Shown here: piece by piece, positions 42,713-52,099 of the stretch
How the letters are laid out: every line of letters starts with the position of its first letter
How positions within the stretch are numbered: position 1 is the first letter of the stretch
Source: Hahella sp050299855
GTDB taxonomy: Bacteria; Pseudomonadota; Gammaproteobacteria; Pseudomonadales; Oleiphilaceae
DNA length: 64,000 nt
Direction: 5' to 3'
Assembly: GCA_050299855.1 (NCBI GenBank)
Contig: JBNKWQ010000053.1
Span: 93,537 to 157,536, forward strand
Program-made: the position numbers and the translations under genes
The notes under the pieces: generated by a model
Seen by the model: the letters and a program-made list of their open reading frames with translations, nothing else
Database searches by the model: none
Told to the model about the DNA's origin: nothing

Positions 42713-43216
42713 ATGGTGGACAGACCGATGAGAAAAACATTGAAGAACAAACGGCAGTTTGATCGGATCGACAGCAATATACTCCGTATCCTGCAGAAGG
42801 AAGGACGTATTTCCTACACCGACCTGGCAGACCGGGTCGGACTATCGACAACGCCCTGTATGGAAAGGGTTAAACGTCTGGAAAAGGAAGGCGTTATTGA
42901 AGGCTATCATGCCCGCATTAACCCGGAAGCTCTGGATTACAACATGCTGGTGTTTGTGGAGATTTCGTTGTCCTATCAGTCGCCGGATGCCTTTGCCCGC
43001 TTTAGCGAGGCTATTGCCGGTTTCCCCTATATCCTCGAGTGCCATCTTGTGTCGGGGGATACCGACTACCTGATCAAGGCCCGTATCAGCGATATGTCTC
43101 AATATCGGGAGCTATTGGGAGAAATGCTGTTGCGAATTCCCGGTGTACGTAACTCCAAGAGCTATATTGTGATGGAAGAAGTGAAAGAGACACATATCTT
43201 GCCAGTGGACAGCTGA
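42713..43216 (+). CDS. lrp: Leucine-responsive regulatory protein Lrp / DadR
   Basis: 167 aa, close in sequence to E. coli Lrp: RIDSNILRILQKEGRISYTDLADRVGLSTTPCMERVKRLEKEGVIEGYHARINPEALDYNMLVFVEI, then FPYILECHLVSGDTDYLIKARISDMSQYRELLGEMLLRIPGVRNSKSYIVMEEVKET. The HTH and RAM domains are complete. An in-frame ATG at 42728 with GGTGGA upstream is a second possible start. The gene is divergent from dadA, 234 bp apart, so it may be DadR, the local activator of D-alanine use, or the global Lrp of this organism. Confidence 0.92.
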   Translation: MVDRPMRKTLKNKRQFDRIDSNILRILQKEGRISYTDLADRVGLSTTPCMERVKRLEKEGVIEGYHARINPEALDYNMLVFVEISLSYQSPDAFARFSEAIAGFPYILECHLVSGDTDYLIKARISDMSQYRELLGEMLLRIPGVRNSKSYIVMEEVKETHILPVDS

Positions 43217-43272
43217 CGCTTCTAATTGATGAATGACAGATCCTATTGATGAATGGAAATAGAAGCATCTGA

Positions 43273-43887
43273 CTAGTCAGAGGGGGCTCTTTCCTCAAGT
43301 TTGATATTTGTCTCCCGGGCAAAATCCATGACGTCCGGATAGAACGACAGGAACAGATTCTCCAGTTCATTCTGATGTCCGGTCAGCACCTTCAGGGTGT
43401 CATCCAACGGCATCGGCCTGCGTAAGCGCATGCCGATGCGTTGCAGTGCAAGGCCAATATTGTTTGTCTCCCCGTAGGAGGTCAGCCAGTCATATTTGAT
43501 CATCCTAGGCAGTACTTCCGTCAGCCGCAGGTTTTCCTGCTTCAGTCGTTCAAGATCTGTGGAAAGCGCCTGATATTGTTGTTCTACCCACGGGGCCAGT
43601 GGCTGAGGGTGAAAACGTGGCCATTGATTGCTGAGGAAGTAATCCCAGAAGACATCCAGACAAATACCTGCGTAGCGGCGGTACTCGGTTGGAAACAGGT
43701 TTCGTGCAGCGGTATTTGCAGGATGAAGGTCAGTATATTGATCGATGGCGCGATGCAGGCGAATGCCTGTGACAAGATTGTCTGAATAGGCGCTCAGGTC
43801 TCGGCCTTTGACGAAATCCCCCAGTAAATTTCCCAAGGGACTGCTTTGACTTATATCTGCAAGGTGCAGGTGGGCGAGATAGTTCAT
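43273..43887 (-). CDS. acpH: Acyl carrier protein phosphodiesterase AcpH
   Basis: About 204 aa from ATG 43887 (MNYLAHLHLADISQSSPLGNLLGDFVKG). The N-terminus matches E. coli AcpH (MNFLAHLHLA). The conserved acidic and histidine residues of this HD-like hydrolase appear in LHRAIDQYTDLHP and CLDVFWDYFLSNQWPRFHP. It removes the 4'-phosphopantetheine group from holo-ACP. A longer frame from 43926 lacks family support. It is convergent with lrp, 56 bp apart. Confidence 0.88.
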   Translation of the reverse strand: MNYLAHLHLADISQSSPLGNLLGDFVKGRDLSAYSDNLVTGIRLHRAIDQYTDLHPANTAARNLFPTEYRRYAGICLDVFWDYFLSNQWPRFHPQPLAPWVEQQYQALSTDLERLKQENLRLTEVLPRMIKYDWLTSYGETNNIGLALQRIGMRLRRPMPLDDTLKVLTGHQNELENLFLSFYPDVMDFARETNIKLEERAPSD

Positions 43888-44012
43888 TGCAGCAGAACAT
43901 TGACGAATGATGCTCCAGCCTAACATAACTAGCGCTGGCTAGGGTGATTCTAACCTAGTGCTGGCCAGTCATTGCCAAGGCTTGTCCTGTTACAACGCTT
44001 GTCTTTAAATAC

Positions 44013-44498
44013 TTAATTATAGCCACCGTCCGCCACCACGGCTTCATAGGAATAATTGGGCAGGAATATATTAGGCATGAGTTGTTGTAAGTCATTGTCC
44101 AGCATCCGCCAGGTTGTGCTGTCGATGTCCGCATCCTGTAACTGCCGACCGGCATTTTGGATCACGTCATTGAAGGCGACGAGCTGAGCGGACCAGTCCA
44201 GGCCGTTATTGAGGGAGGGATTGTCTATAGGGGCATCGTAGTGTTGAAACACTGTCCGGTAGCATTGGTCAATATCTTCCACCCATCCGGTTAAACTGTT
44301 GGCAAGGCCGATAATGTCATCGCGCAGGCCTGGCAGTTCAGTATGGTTTTTCAGGTAGGGTTTAAAGACATTTTTAAGGATATATATCATCTTATTGCGT
44401 TCAGATTCGCAGGCACCCAATTCGAGTGCCCGCACCTGTGGTGCGGTGCCGATCAATAGCAGGCCGAACAGAAGCAATCGCTGGATCATCAGTTTCAT
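44013..44498 (-). CDS. Secreted protein of unknown function
   Basis: 161 aa with a signal peptide (MKLMIQRLLLFGLLLIGTAPQVRA, cleavage likely after RALE or just before). The mature part is helical, rich in Asn, Asp and Leu, with two cysteines (GACESERNKM and IDQCYRTV) that may form one disulfide. No family recognised. It lies upstream of acpH on the same strand. Confidence 0.62.
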   Translation of the reverse strand: MKLMIQRLLLFGLLLIGTAPQVRALELGACESERNKMIYILKNVFKPYLKNHTELPGLRDDIIGLANSLTGWVEDIDQCYRTVFQHYDAPIDNPSLNNGLDWSAQLVAFNDVIQNAGRQLQDADIDSTTWRMLDNDLQQLMPNIFLPNYSYEAVVADGGYN

Positions 44499-44761
44499 CG
44501 GATTCCCCTTGCGCAGTATACGTGCCTCATTTAAGGGTAGAACAAAATCGAGGGGTGATTAAAAAATAGTCAAATGTAGCGAGAACAATAGCCGGCGTCT
44601 GCAGACCCGTAAAAATGATTGCCGGTTAGGATCGTCGAGTTACAGCTTTGCTACCAGGTCCAATGGAGTGCGTTGTAAAAAATCGACACGGCCATTTAAG
44701 CCGGCGGGATTGGTATAAATGTCACTTGCAACAACAAGTTAACTCTGGCCCAATGCGCGTC

Positions 44762-45682
44762 ATGTCCGACGATAACTCCTCTGCAAATGCAGAATCATCT
44801 CTGCCCATGAGTTCAGAAGTGAACGAGCGCAAGGCGTTAGTCTTCGGCCTGGCGGCAGTGCTCTGCTGGTCAACGGTGGCCACGGCTTTCAAAATTGCCC
44901 TGGCCCAGATGGACGTTGCTGAACTGTTATTCTGGGCTACTTTAACATCATCGGTGGTACTCGCGTTGGTGCTGTTTTTCCAGGGTAAGCTGACACAGGC
45001 TGTAAGGGACCTAAAGTCAGATTGGTTGAAAGCATTGGGCATGGGTTGCCTTAATCCGCTGATTTACTATTTCGTATTGTTTGCCGCCTATGACCGCTTG
45101 CCTGCCCAGGTCGCCCAGCCGGTGAATTATACCTGGGCCATTGTCCTGGCTTTTATGGCAGTCCCTTTTCTGGGGCACAAACTCTCCAAAGCAGACTTTG
45201 TTGCCATGATGCTGGGATATCTTGGCGTAGTGACCATATCCATGGGAGGCAATGTGGATGGCGCAGCCATTTCGCTATTGGGCCTGGGGTTGGCGATTTT
45301 CAGCACTTTGCTTTGGGCGACCTACTGGATTCTGAACTCCCGTGACAAACGGGATCCGGTGAGCGGATTGTTCCAGAATTTCCTCATGGCCCTGCCGCTG
45401 ACCCTGTTACTGGCCTGGCCGCTGCAAACTGAATTGAAACCTTTACTGAGTGCCGTCTATGTAGGCGTATTTGAGATGGGCATTACGTTTGTCTTTTGGC
45501 TGCTGGCGATGAAATCCACCCGTCATGCAAGCCGTATCGGTAATCTGATTTTTCTTTCCCCCTTCATTTCGCTGGTACTCATTCACTTCGTGCTGGGGGA
45601 GCACGTCCGCATGACAACACTGGCGGGGCTGCTGCTGATCATCGCTGGATTGATTGTACAGAACCGTTATGCCAGGCATTAG
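44762..45682 (+). CDS. EamA/DMT family drug-metabolite transporter
   Basis: About 306 aa from the ATG at 44762; a longer frame from 44648 and a start at 44807 are alternatives, none with a good ribosome site. Ten membrane helices in two EamA repeats, the first from ERKALVFGLAAVLCWSTVATAFKIALAQMDVAELLFWATLTSSVVLALVLFF, the second from AAISLLGLGLAIFSTLLWATYWILNSR. Probable exporter or importer of amino acids or other metabolites; substrate unknown. No clear operon partner. Confidence 0.85.
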   Translation: MSDDNSSANAESSLPMSSEVNERKALVFGLAAVLCWSTVATAFKIALAQMDVAELLFWATLTSSVVLALVLFFQGKLTQAVRDLKSDWLKALGMGCLNPLIYYFVLFAAYDRLPAQVAQPVNYTWAIVLAFMAVPFLGHKLSKADFVAMMLGYLGVVTISMGGNVDGAAISLLGLGLAIFSTLLWATYWILNSRDKRDPVSGLFQNFLMALPLTLLLAWPLQTELKPLLSAVYVGVFEMGITFVFWLLAMKSTRHASRIGNLIFLSPFISLVLIHFVLGEHVRMTTLAGLLLIIAGLIVQNRYARH

Positions 45683-45739
45683 TCTTGGCAGTTGATTGTA
45701 TATTAATAATGCCTGGATAGTGAGACTCAGGTTAAGACG

Positions 45740-46276
45740 TCAGAGTGACGCCGCCGCTCTTGCAGCCTGATCATAAAGGCCGGAAACACTTCGTAGAATC
45801 GTAGCAGCGACACGTAGGTCGTCCGTGTCGGTGTCGATCACTTTCAGTGAAGACAGTAAGCACTGTTCACGCACCTTCCGGTATTCATCGCAGGCGTTAT
45901 ATCCAGCCTTAGTGGTGGCGTAGATCACTTCCTTGCCCCGTTTTTCACTTTCAATCAGCCCGCCTTTTACCAGCTTCTTGAGTGAATAGTTAACAGTATG
46001 CTGATCTTCAATATTGAGCATGAAGCAGATGTCGGAAATTCGCTTGGGGCGGTCACGATGGTTGACGTTGTGCAATACCATAATATCCAGAGGCCCCAGG
46101 TCTTCTATGCCGGAAGCAGCCATGCAGCGCGACATCCAACGGCTGAAAGCGTTAAATGCAATGAAAAGCCCGTACTCCAGTTCGCTCAGTTGCCAGCCTT
46201 CGGTAGAAGCCAGATGGTAAGAGGAAACGATGGGCGGTAGGTCCAGGGTGGTATCGCTTTTGGCTTTTTTAGACAT
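45740..46276 (-). CDS. MarR-like winged-helix transcriptional regulator
   Basis: About 178 aa from ATG 46276 (MSKKAKSDTTLDLPPIVSSYHLASTEGWQLSELEYGLFIAFNAFSRWMSRCM). A winged helix follows: LGPLDIMVLHNVNHRDRPKRISDICFMLNIEDQHTVNYSLKKLVKGGLIESEKRGKEVIYATTKAG, which is a MarR-type recognition helix and wing. The flanking helices likely form the dimer. It lies 124 bp after the 5-oxoprolinase gene on the same strand, so it may regulate 5-oxoprolinase and the TRAP genes; this is inferred from position. A longer frame from 46360 lacks support. Confidence 0.78.
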   Translation of the reverse strand: MSKKAKSDTTLDLPPIVSSYHLASTEGWQLSELEYGLFIAFNAFSRWMSRCMAASGIEDLGPLDIMVLHNVNHRDRPKRISDICFMLNIEDQHTVNYSLKKLVKGGLIESEKRGKEVIYATTKAGYNACDEYRKVREQCLLSSLKVIDTDTDDLRVAATILRSVSGLYDQAARAAASL

Positions 46277-46400
46277 ACGATTCAATATTTTCGCTAGGGT
46301 GGGTGAAATTAATGGTGCCCTAGGATACCAGTCATAGGGACTCGCTCCCAGTCCCTGCAATGTAGAGACTGAAAGCGAGTCTAAAACAACCGCAATCCGG

Positions 46401-49400
46401 TCAGGTTTTTCCGTAGCCGCCGCCTCCGGGAGTTTCGATCACGAAGACATCTCCTGTTTCCATTTCAACCTGATCAGCAGCCTTCAGTTCCAATATGCCG
46501 CCGTCGTTGCGCAGCACTCGGTTATGGCCGACTTGTCCAGGGTTGCCTCCGGCCATGCCATATGGCGCAATTTGCCGATGTCCGGAAACTATCGCAGCAG
46601 ACATGGGCGCCAGAAAGCGGATTTTACGGATAACCCCGTTGCCACCGACGAATTTGCCAGTGCCCCCACTGTCGTGCCTGATGCGGAAATCGTCCACCAT
46701 GACAGGATAGCGCCATTCCAGTACTTCCGGATCAGTCAGGCGTGAGTTAGTCATATGGGTGTGTACGGCGTCAGTACCATTGAAACCCGGGCCGGCACCG
46801 GAACCGCCACAGATGGTTTCGTAATATTGATTATCCTCGTCCCCGAAGGTGAAATTGTTCATTGTTCCTTGGGCGGCCCCCATGGTGCCCAGCGCCCCGT
46901 AAAGTGTATCCACGATCGCCTGTGACGTCTCCACATTACCGGCAACCACTGCAGACGGGTAGGTGGGGTTGAGCATGCAGCCCAGAGGTACGATCACATT
47001 CAGTGGTTTCAGGCAGCCTTCGTTCATGGGGATGTCGTCATCCACCAGGGTTCGGAACACGTAAAGTGCGGCGGCCCGGCAAATGGACAGAGGGGCATTG
47101 AAATTGTTGGCCTGTTGTTCGGAAGTACCGGTGAAATCCAGGGTCGCCGAGCGGGTAGCTTTGTCCACCTCGATGGCTACGCGGATGACTCCGCCCTGAT
47201 CCATGGGGTACTCGAACACGCCGGATTTCAGTTGGTGGATAACCCGACGTACGGATTCTTCCGCATTATCCTGTACGTGCCCCATATAAGATTGCACAAC
47301 GTCCATGCCGAAATGCTCCACCATCCGATGCAGTTCCCGCACTCCTTTTTCGTTGGCGGCAATTTGCGCACGCAAATCGGCAATATTCTGGTTGATATTC
47401 CGCGCGGGGTATTCACCCTGACCCAGTGTCTGGCGCATGGAGGATTCCAGAAGTTCTCCGGCTTTTACCAGTCTCAGGTTATCCAGCAACACACCTTCTT
47501 GATCGACACTGATGCTGTGCGGAGGCATGGAGCCCGGGCTGATACCTCCAATATCCGCATGGTGCCCCCGGGAACCGACATAGAACATGACTTGATCGCC
47601 GGTTTCGTTGAATACCGGTGTGACCACAGTAACGTCCGGAAGGTGGGTGCCGCCGTTGTAGGGGGCGTTGAGCACAAAGACATCCCCGGTATGCATCTGG
47701 CCAGCCCACTTGCGGATGACAGCGCGGATGCTGTCACTCATGGAGCCCAGATGCACTGGCATATGAGGGGCGTTGGCCACCAGATTGCCCTCACTGTCGA
47801 AAACGGCGCAGGAAAAATCAAAACGTTCCTTGATATTGACGGAATGGGCAGTATTGGCGAGCACGCCTCCCATTTGTTCGGCAATCGACATGTAAAGGTT
47901 ATTGAATATTTCCAGCATGATGGGGTCGGCTTCAGTGCCTATAGCCTGCTGGTATTCAAGTGGAGATACCCGTTCCAGGATCAGGTGGCCACGATCGTTG
48001 ATCACCGCTTGCCAGCCCGGTTCCACGATGGTAGTGCTGTTCCGGTCGATTAGGATGGCTGGTCCATTGATTCGATCATCAGCCTGAAGCTTGTCACGAT
48101 CAAAGAGCGGAGTCTCCCGGTAAGCGCCATGGCTGTACATCTGTACATTGGCCATGGGAGCAAACTGCTCGACGGAATTATCTCTGGGCATGATGGGATC
48201 GTCTGCCACACCGGTATCTGCAATAGCTTCTACGGACACCGCTTCTACGATCAGAGGGCGGTCGGTAACGACAAAACCAAAGTGCTGGCGATGCTGATTC
48301 TCGAAATCTTCTCGCATTATGCCAGCTTCTGCTGCAATCACGGGAAGGGCGGTATCGGTCCCCTCATAACGCAGCAGCGCTTTGGTCACTATGGTGATTT
48401 GTGCGGGGAGTAATCCCTGCTCCAACAATTCCTGCTGGGATTCAAGTGCCAGTTTGGACCAGATATCCCCAATCACCTTGAGGTTATCATTGTTCAACTC
48501 CAGCTCCACAGATTGTTCGCGCATGGCCCGAATTTCAGCCAGCCCCATACCGTAGGCGGAAAGCACCCCAGCGTAGGGATGAATGAACACCCTTTCCATT
48601 CCCAATGCGTCCGCGACCAGACAGGCGTGCTGTCCACCGGCACCACCAAAACAGCAGAGGGTATATTCAGTGACGTCATAACCCCTTTGTACGGAGATTT
48701 TCTTGACTGCGCTGGCCATGCTTTCAACGGCGATTTTGAGGAATCCCTCTGCCAGCTCTTCAGGGCTGGTACCGACTTGGGCAGCCATTTCCCGGAAGCG
48801 GTCGATCACCGCTTGACGGTCCAGAGGCTGGTTACCATCCGGTCCGAATACATTGGGAAAGAACTCCGGCTGAATTTTGCCAAGCATCACATTGCAGTCG
48901 GTGACTGCCAGCGGTCCGCCGCGACGGTAACTGGCCGGTCCGGGATTGGCTCCGGCAGAATCCGGGCCCACCCGTAAGCGGCTGCCGTCAAACTGGAGCA
49001 CTGAGCCGCCACCGGCAGCCACGGTGTGAATGCTTAGCATTGGGGCGCGCATGCGTACGCCGGCAACCACAGTTTCAAAACTGCGTTCGAACTCGCCGTC
49101 GTAATGGGAAACATCGGTGGATGTTCCTCCCATGTCAAAACCGATAAGTTTCTGGAAGCCTGCCATTGCTGCCGTGCGAACCATGCCCACGACTCCGCCC
49201 GCGGGGCCGGATAGAATGGCGTCCTTACCCTGGAAACGGTGGGCTTCCGTCAGGCCGCCATTAGATTGCATGAACATCAGGCGGGCATCACCCAAATCTT
49301 CAGCTACCTGATTAACATACCTTCGCAGAATAGGGGAAAGGTACGCATCAACGACGGTGGTATCACCTCGCCCTACCAGTTTCATCAACGGGCTGACCTG

Positions 49401-49994
49401 ATGGGACACGGAAATCTGTTGGAAGCCCACAGACTTAGCCAGATCTGCCACCGCCAGTTCGTGCTCGGGATAGCGGTATCCATGCATAAATACGATAGCA
49501 ACGCTACGAATCCCCTCAGCGTATGCCGAGGCGAGAGCAGTTTTCGCCGAAGCAAGATCCAATGCTTCTTTGACACGGCCATCGGCGAGTACCCGTTCGT
49601 TTACTTCCGCGACTTTTTCGTATAGCAACTCTGGTAAGACGATATGGCGGGTAAACAGGTTTGGGCGGGTCTGGTAGCCAATTCTTAACGCATCCGTAAA
49701 GCCTTTGGTAATCAGCAACAGAGTTCGATCTCCCTTGCGTTCCAGCAGTGCATTGGTGGCAACGGTGGTTCCCATTTTTACCGCTTCAATCTGGTTCGCA
49801 GGAATAGGGACCCCGCTTTCCAGCCCTAACAATTCCCGAATACCCTGGACTGCGGCGTCACGATAGCGTTCTGGGTTTTCTGACAACAACTTGTGGGTGA
49901 TGGTGGAACCATCAGGGCGCTGGGCTACCAGATCGGTGAACGTGCCGCCACGATCGATCCAGAACTGCCAACGATCAGAATTATTGTTGTTCAT
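46401..49994 (-). CDS. oplAH: 5-oxoprolinase (ATP-hydrolysing), single-chain HyuA-HyuB fusion
   Basis: 1197 aa, the length of the fused OPLAH-type 5-oxoprolinase. The N-terminal HyuA half begins FWIDRGGTFTDLVAQRPDG with GTTVATNALLERKGDR, later LIGFDMGGTSTDVSHYDGEFERSFET and CCFGGAGGQHACLVADALG, ATP-site motifs of the hydantoinase A fold. The HyuB half starts about residue 690 (EADPIMLEIFNNLYMSIAEQMGGVLANTAHSVNIKERFDFSCAVFD). It opens 5-oxo-L-proline to L-glutamate with ATP; a hydantoinase role is the alternative. The divergent TRAP transporter may deliver the substrate. A sigma-70-like promoter is visible upstream. Confidence 0.88.
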   Translation of the reverse strand: MNNNNSDRWQFWIDRGGTFTDLVAQRPDGSTITHKLLSENPERYRDAAVQGIRELLGLESGVPIPANQIEAVKMGTTVATNALLERKGDRTLLLITKGFTDALRIGYQTRPNLFTRHIVLPELLYEKVAEVNERVLADGRVKEALDLASAKTALASAYAEGIRSVAIVFMHGYRYPEHELAVADLAKSVGFQQISVSHQVSPLMKLVGRGDTTVVDAYLSPILRRYVNQVAEDLGDARLMFMQSNGGLTEAHRFQGKDAILSGPAGGVVGMVRTAAMAGFQKLIGFDMGGTSTDVSHYDGEFERSFETVVAGVRMRAPMLSIHTVAAGGGSVLQFDGSRLRVGPDSAGANPGPASYRRGGPLAVTDCNVMLGKIQPEFFPNVFGPDGNQPLDRQAVIDRFREMAAQVGTSPEELAEGFLKIAVESMASAVKKISVQRGYDVTEYTLCCFGGAGGQHACLVADALGMERVFIHPYAGVLSAYGMGLAEIRAMREQSVELELNNDNLKVIGDIWSKLALESQQELLEQGLLPAQITIVTKALLRYEGTDTALPVIAAEAGIMREDFENQHRQHFGFVVTDRPLIVEAVSVEAIADTGVADDPIMPRDNSVEQFAPMANVQMYSHGAYRETPLFDRDKLQADDRINGPAILIDRNSTTIVEPGWQAVINDRGHLILERVSPLEYQQAIGTEADPIMLEIFNNLYMSIAEQMGGVLANTAHSVNIKERFDFSCAVFDSEGNLVANAPHMPVHLGSMSDSIRAVIRKWAGQMHTGDVFVLNAPYNGGTHLPDVTVVTPVFNETGDQVMFYVGSRGHHADIGGISPGSMPPHSISVDQEGVLLDNLRLVKAGELLESSMRQTLGQGEYPARNINQNIADLRAQIAANEKGVRELHRMVEHFGMDVVQSYMGHVQDNAEESVRRVIHQLKSGVFEYPMDQGGVIRVAIEVDKATRSATLDFTGTSEQQANNFNAPLSICRAAALYVFRTLVDDDIPMNEGCLKPLNVIVPLGCMLNPTYPSAVVAGNVETSQAIVDTLYGALGTMGAAQGTMNNFTFGDEDNQYYETICGGSGAGPGFNGTDAVHTHMTNSRLTDPEVLEWRYPVMVDDFRIRHDSGGTGKFVGGNGVIRKIRFLAPMSAAIVSGHRQIAPYGMAGGNPGQVGHNRVLRNDGGILELKAADQVEMETGDVFVIETPGGGGYGKT

Positions 49995-50043
49995 TACTCA
50001 CTCCCAATGCTTGATTTAGGTTACGCCATGGATGTTTTGGTAT

Positions 50044-50073
50044 ATTAGAAATAAAATGTCGACAAAATGTCAA
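50044..50073 (-). promoter_or_regulatory. sigma-70-type promoter of the 5-oxoprolinase gene
   Basis: On the minus strand, TTGACA (50073-50068, perfect -35) is followed after 18 bp by TCTAAT (50049-50044, five of six -10 bases), placing the start of transcription near 50037, about 43 bp before the ATG. An 11-bp direct repeat (AAAATGTCGAC at 50053-50063, AAAATGTCAAT at 50064-50074) overlaps the -35 and spacer and could be an operator. Confidence 0.6.
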
Positions 50074-50200
50074 TATAATGATATTAATTTTATTGTGTTG
50101 TTTTGGGGTAGTAAAAAACAGGTTTCAAACTATCCGCTGATTTTCGCCCAGAACCTTTGATTTCAGGCGGATACAGGCGAGCACAAGGGAGTGCGGACAT

Positions 50201-50224
50201 TTTCGGAAACGTCAGTTACCGAAA
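50201..50224. promoter_or_regulatory. operator-like inverted repeat between 5-oxoprolinase and TRAP genes
   Basis: TTTCGGAAAC (50201-50210) and GTTACCGAAA (50215-50224) are inverted repeats matching at 9 of 10 positions with a 4-base spacer. They lie 179 bp before dctP and 207 bp from the 5-oxoprolinase ATG. The size and symmetry fit a dimeric winged-helix regulator, possibly the MarR-like protein at 45740-46276. Confidence 0.5.
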
Positions 50225-50402
50225 TGTGGTAAACGAGTTTCGAGCCGGCAACAATGTGATTTTTTGGAGTGATGCTCGATTTCGGCAATAAAAAGAAGCA
50301 GCTTTTGAAGACTGTTTCTGGATGGACGCTAACTACACTTAATAACAAGAAGCAACGTGCTGTAGAGGTTAAAAACCAGAAATTTCCCAAAGAGGCGTAA
50401 AA

Positions 50403-51380
50403 ATGAAAGCAAATTTTTTCCAAAAAATGGCAGGTGCAATCTTAGCACTCTTCACTCTAACCTCAGTCCAGGCGGCGGAGTGGGATATGCCCACACCTTA
50501 CCCTGATAAAACGTTCCATACTCAAAATATTATTCAGTTTGCCAGTGACGTTGAACAGCTCACCAAGGGGGAGCTGAAAATCAAAGTTCACACCGCAGGC
50601 TCGTTGTTTAAGCACCCAGATATTAAAAATGCCGTGCGTGGAGGGCAGGTCCAGATCGGAGAGTTTTTCCTTTCCCTGATTGCCAACGAAAACCCGGCTT
50701 TCGGTCTTGATTCCCAACCCTTCCTGGCTACCAGTTATGAAGATGCAGAACGGTTGTGGAAAGCACAGAGACCCGTAGTAACTGAGTTGTTGGACAAACA
50801 GGGTCTGCAAGTATTGTATTCCGTACCCTGGCCACCTCAGGGCTTATATGTTCGCAATGAAGTGACCTCCGTGACAGATTTGAAAGGTGTGAAATTCCGC
50901 GCCTACAACGCTACCCTGGAAGCCCTGGCCGGAAAAATGGGTGCGGCTCCAACCCAGGTTGAAGTCCCCGATATCCCTCAGGCATTTGCCACCGGTCATG
51001 TAGAAGCCATGATCACATCTCCCTCCACCGGAGCCAATTCAAAGGCCTGGGACTTCGTTAAACACTACTATGACATTAAAGCCTGGTTGCCGAAAAATAT
51101 TGTGGTGGTGAACAAACGGGCGTTCCGTAAGCTCGATAAATCTGTACAGGATGCCGTCCTCAAAGCTGCTGCCGCAGCCGAACAACGGGGTTGGGAAATG
51201 AGCCTTAAGGAAACCTCCGAGCAAACCAAGGTATTGGCCGATAATGGTATGGAAGTACATCAACCCTCTGCGGAAATGTTGCAAGAATTCCGCTTATTGG
51301 GCTCTCAAATGATTGAAGAGTGGGCTGTCCAAGCCGGTCCTGACGGCCATAAGATCCTGGATCAGTACAACGCGCAATAA
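50403..51380 (+). CDS. dctP: TRAP transporter solute-binding protein DctP
   Basis: 325 aa. Signal peptide MKANFFQKMAGAILALFTLTSVQAA, then the DctP fold: EWDMPTPYPDKTFHTQNIIQFASDVEQLTKGELKIKVHTAGSLFKHPDIKNAVRGGQVQIG, and the ligand-region LKGVKFRAYNATLEALAGKMGAAPTQVEVPDIPQAFATGHVEAM, with the conserved carboxylate-binding Arg (KFRAYN). It binds an organic acid in the periplasm and delivers it to DctQM. Divergence from the 5-oxoprolinase gene suggests 5-oxoproline or a related lactam acid as ligand; some Bordetella DctP proteins bind pyroglutamate. No direct ligand evidence here. Confidence 0.92.
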   Translation: MKANFFQKMAGAILALFTLTSVQAAEWDMPTPYPDKTFHTQNIIQFASDVEQLTKGELKIKVHTAGSLFKHPDIKNAVRGGQVQIGEFFLSLIANENPAFGLDSQPFLATSYEDAERLWKAQRPVVTELLDKQGLQVLYSVPWPPQGLYVRNEVTSVTDLKGVKFRAYNATLEALAGKMGAAPTQVEVPDIPQAFATGHVEAMITSPSTGANSKAWDFVKHYYDIKAWLPKNIVVVNKRAFRKLDKSVQDAVLKAAAAAEQRGWEMSLKETSEQTKVLADNGMEVHQPSAEMLQEFRLLGSQMIEEWAVQAGPDGHKILDQYNAQ

Positions 51381-51509
51381 ATTGTCTGCAACTAACAATT
51401 TAGAGCCTTTGGAAAACAGGTCATAGGTACTAAACGGACCAATTTCGAATTCAGTCAAAGGGGTAAACAGCGTCGGTTGTTTACCCCGACCTTGAGAGGG
51501 GAGTTCCAC

Positions 51510-52094
51510 ATGCGTCGTATTTTAGACGTCATTTATTCCAGCAGCGCAGGTCTGGCAGCCATTTTCATATTTGGCATCTGCCTGTTGGTGGCAACCCAAG
51601 TGCTGATGAACCTGATAGATCGGGTGATGATACTGTTCGGACACAGTGCCTTCGGTCTATCGGTTCCATCCTATGCAGATTTTACCGGCTTTTTTCTGGC
51701 TGCCTCGTCCTTTCTGGCGCTGGCTTACACCATGCGGGCGGGTGGCCACATTCGTGTGACCTTGATGCTTCACCGTTTAACGGGCAACTGGCGTCATTAT
51801 ATTGAGCTGTTTTGTTTATTCATCGCAGGAGCGGTGACTTTGTACTTCACCTATTACACCGGAAGCCTGGTCTGGGATTCATACGATTACCACGATCTTT
51901 CCTCCGGAATTATTTCTGTACCACTGTGGATTCCTCAATCCACCATGTTGCTGGGTCTGGTGATATTGTCGATTTCCTTTGTGGATGATTTTGTCTGTGT
52001 GCTACGAGGCGGGCGACCGAGTTATCACGGCAAAGGCGAGGAAGCTCTGCTCGAAATGGACGAACCCCCCACCTCATTGGTTGAAGGGGAGTAA
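51510..52094 (+). CDS. dctQ: TRAP transporter small permease DctQ
   Basis: 194 aa from ATG 51510, with GAGGGGAG 7 bases upstream; an earlier in-frame start at 51477 lacks an SD. Four membrane helices: ILDVIYSSSAGLAAIFIFGICLLVATQVLMNLI, YADFTGFFLAASSFLALAYTMRAGGHIRVTLM, YIELFCLFIAGAVTLYFTYYTGSLVWDS and WIPQSTMLLGLVILSISFVDDFV. It is the small membrane subunit that supports the DctM channel. It follows dctP by 129 bp and precedes dctM by 5 bp. Confidence 0.92.
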   Translation: MRRILDVIYSSSAGLAAIFIFGICLLVATQVLMNLIDRVMILFGHSAFGLSVPSYADFTGFFLAASSFLALAYTMRAGGHIRVTLMLHRLTGNWRHYIELFCLFIAGAVTLYFTYYTGSLVWDSYDYHDLSSGIISVPLWIPQSTMLLGLVILSISFVDDFVCVLRGGRPSYHGKGEEALLEMDEPPTSLVEGE

Positions 52095-52099
52095 CGGGC

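Noticed and set aside
43225..43255. Direct repeat ATTGATGAATG, two copies 20 bp apart
   Set aside because: Lies between convergent genes lrp and acpH with no promoter function expected; too short to interpret.
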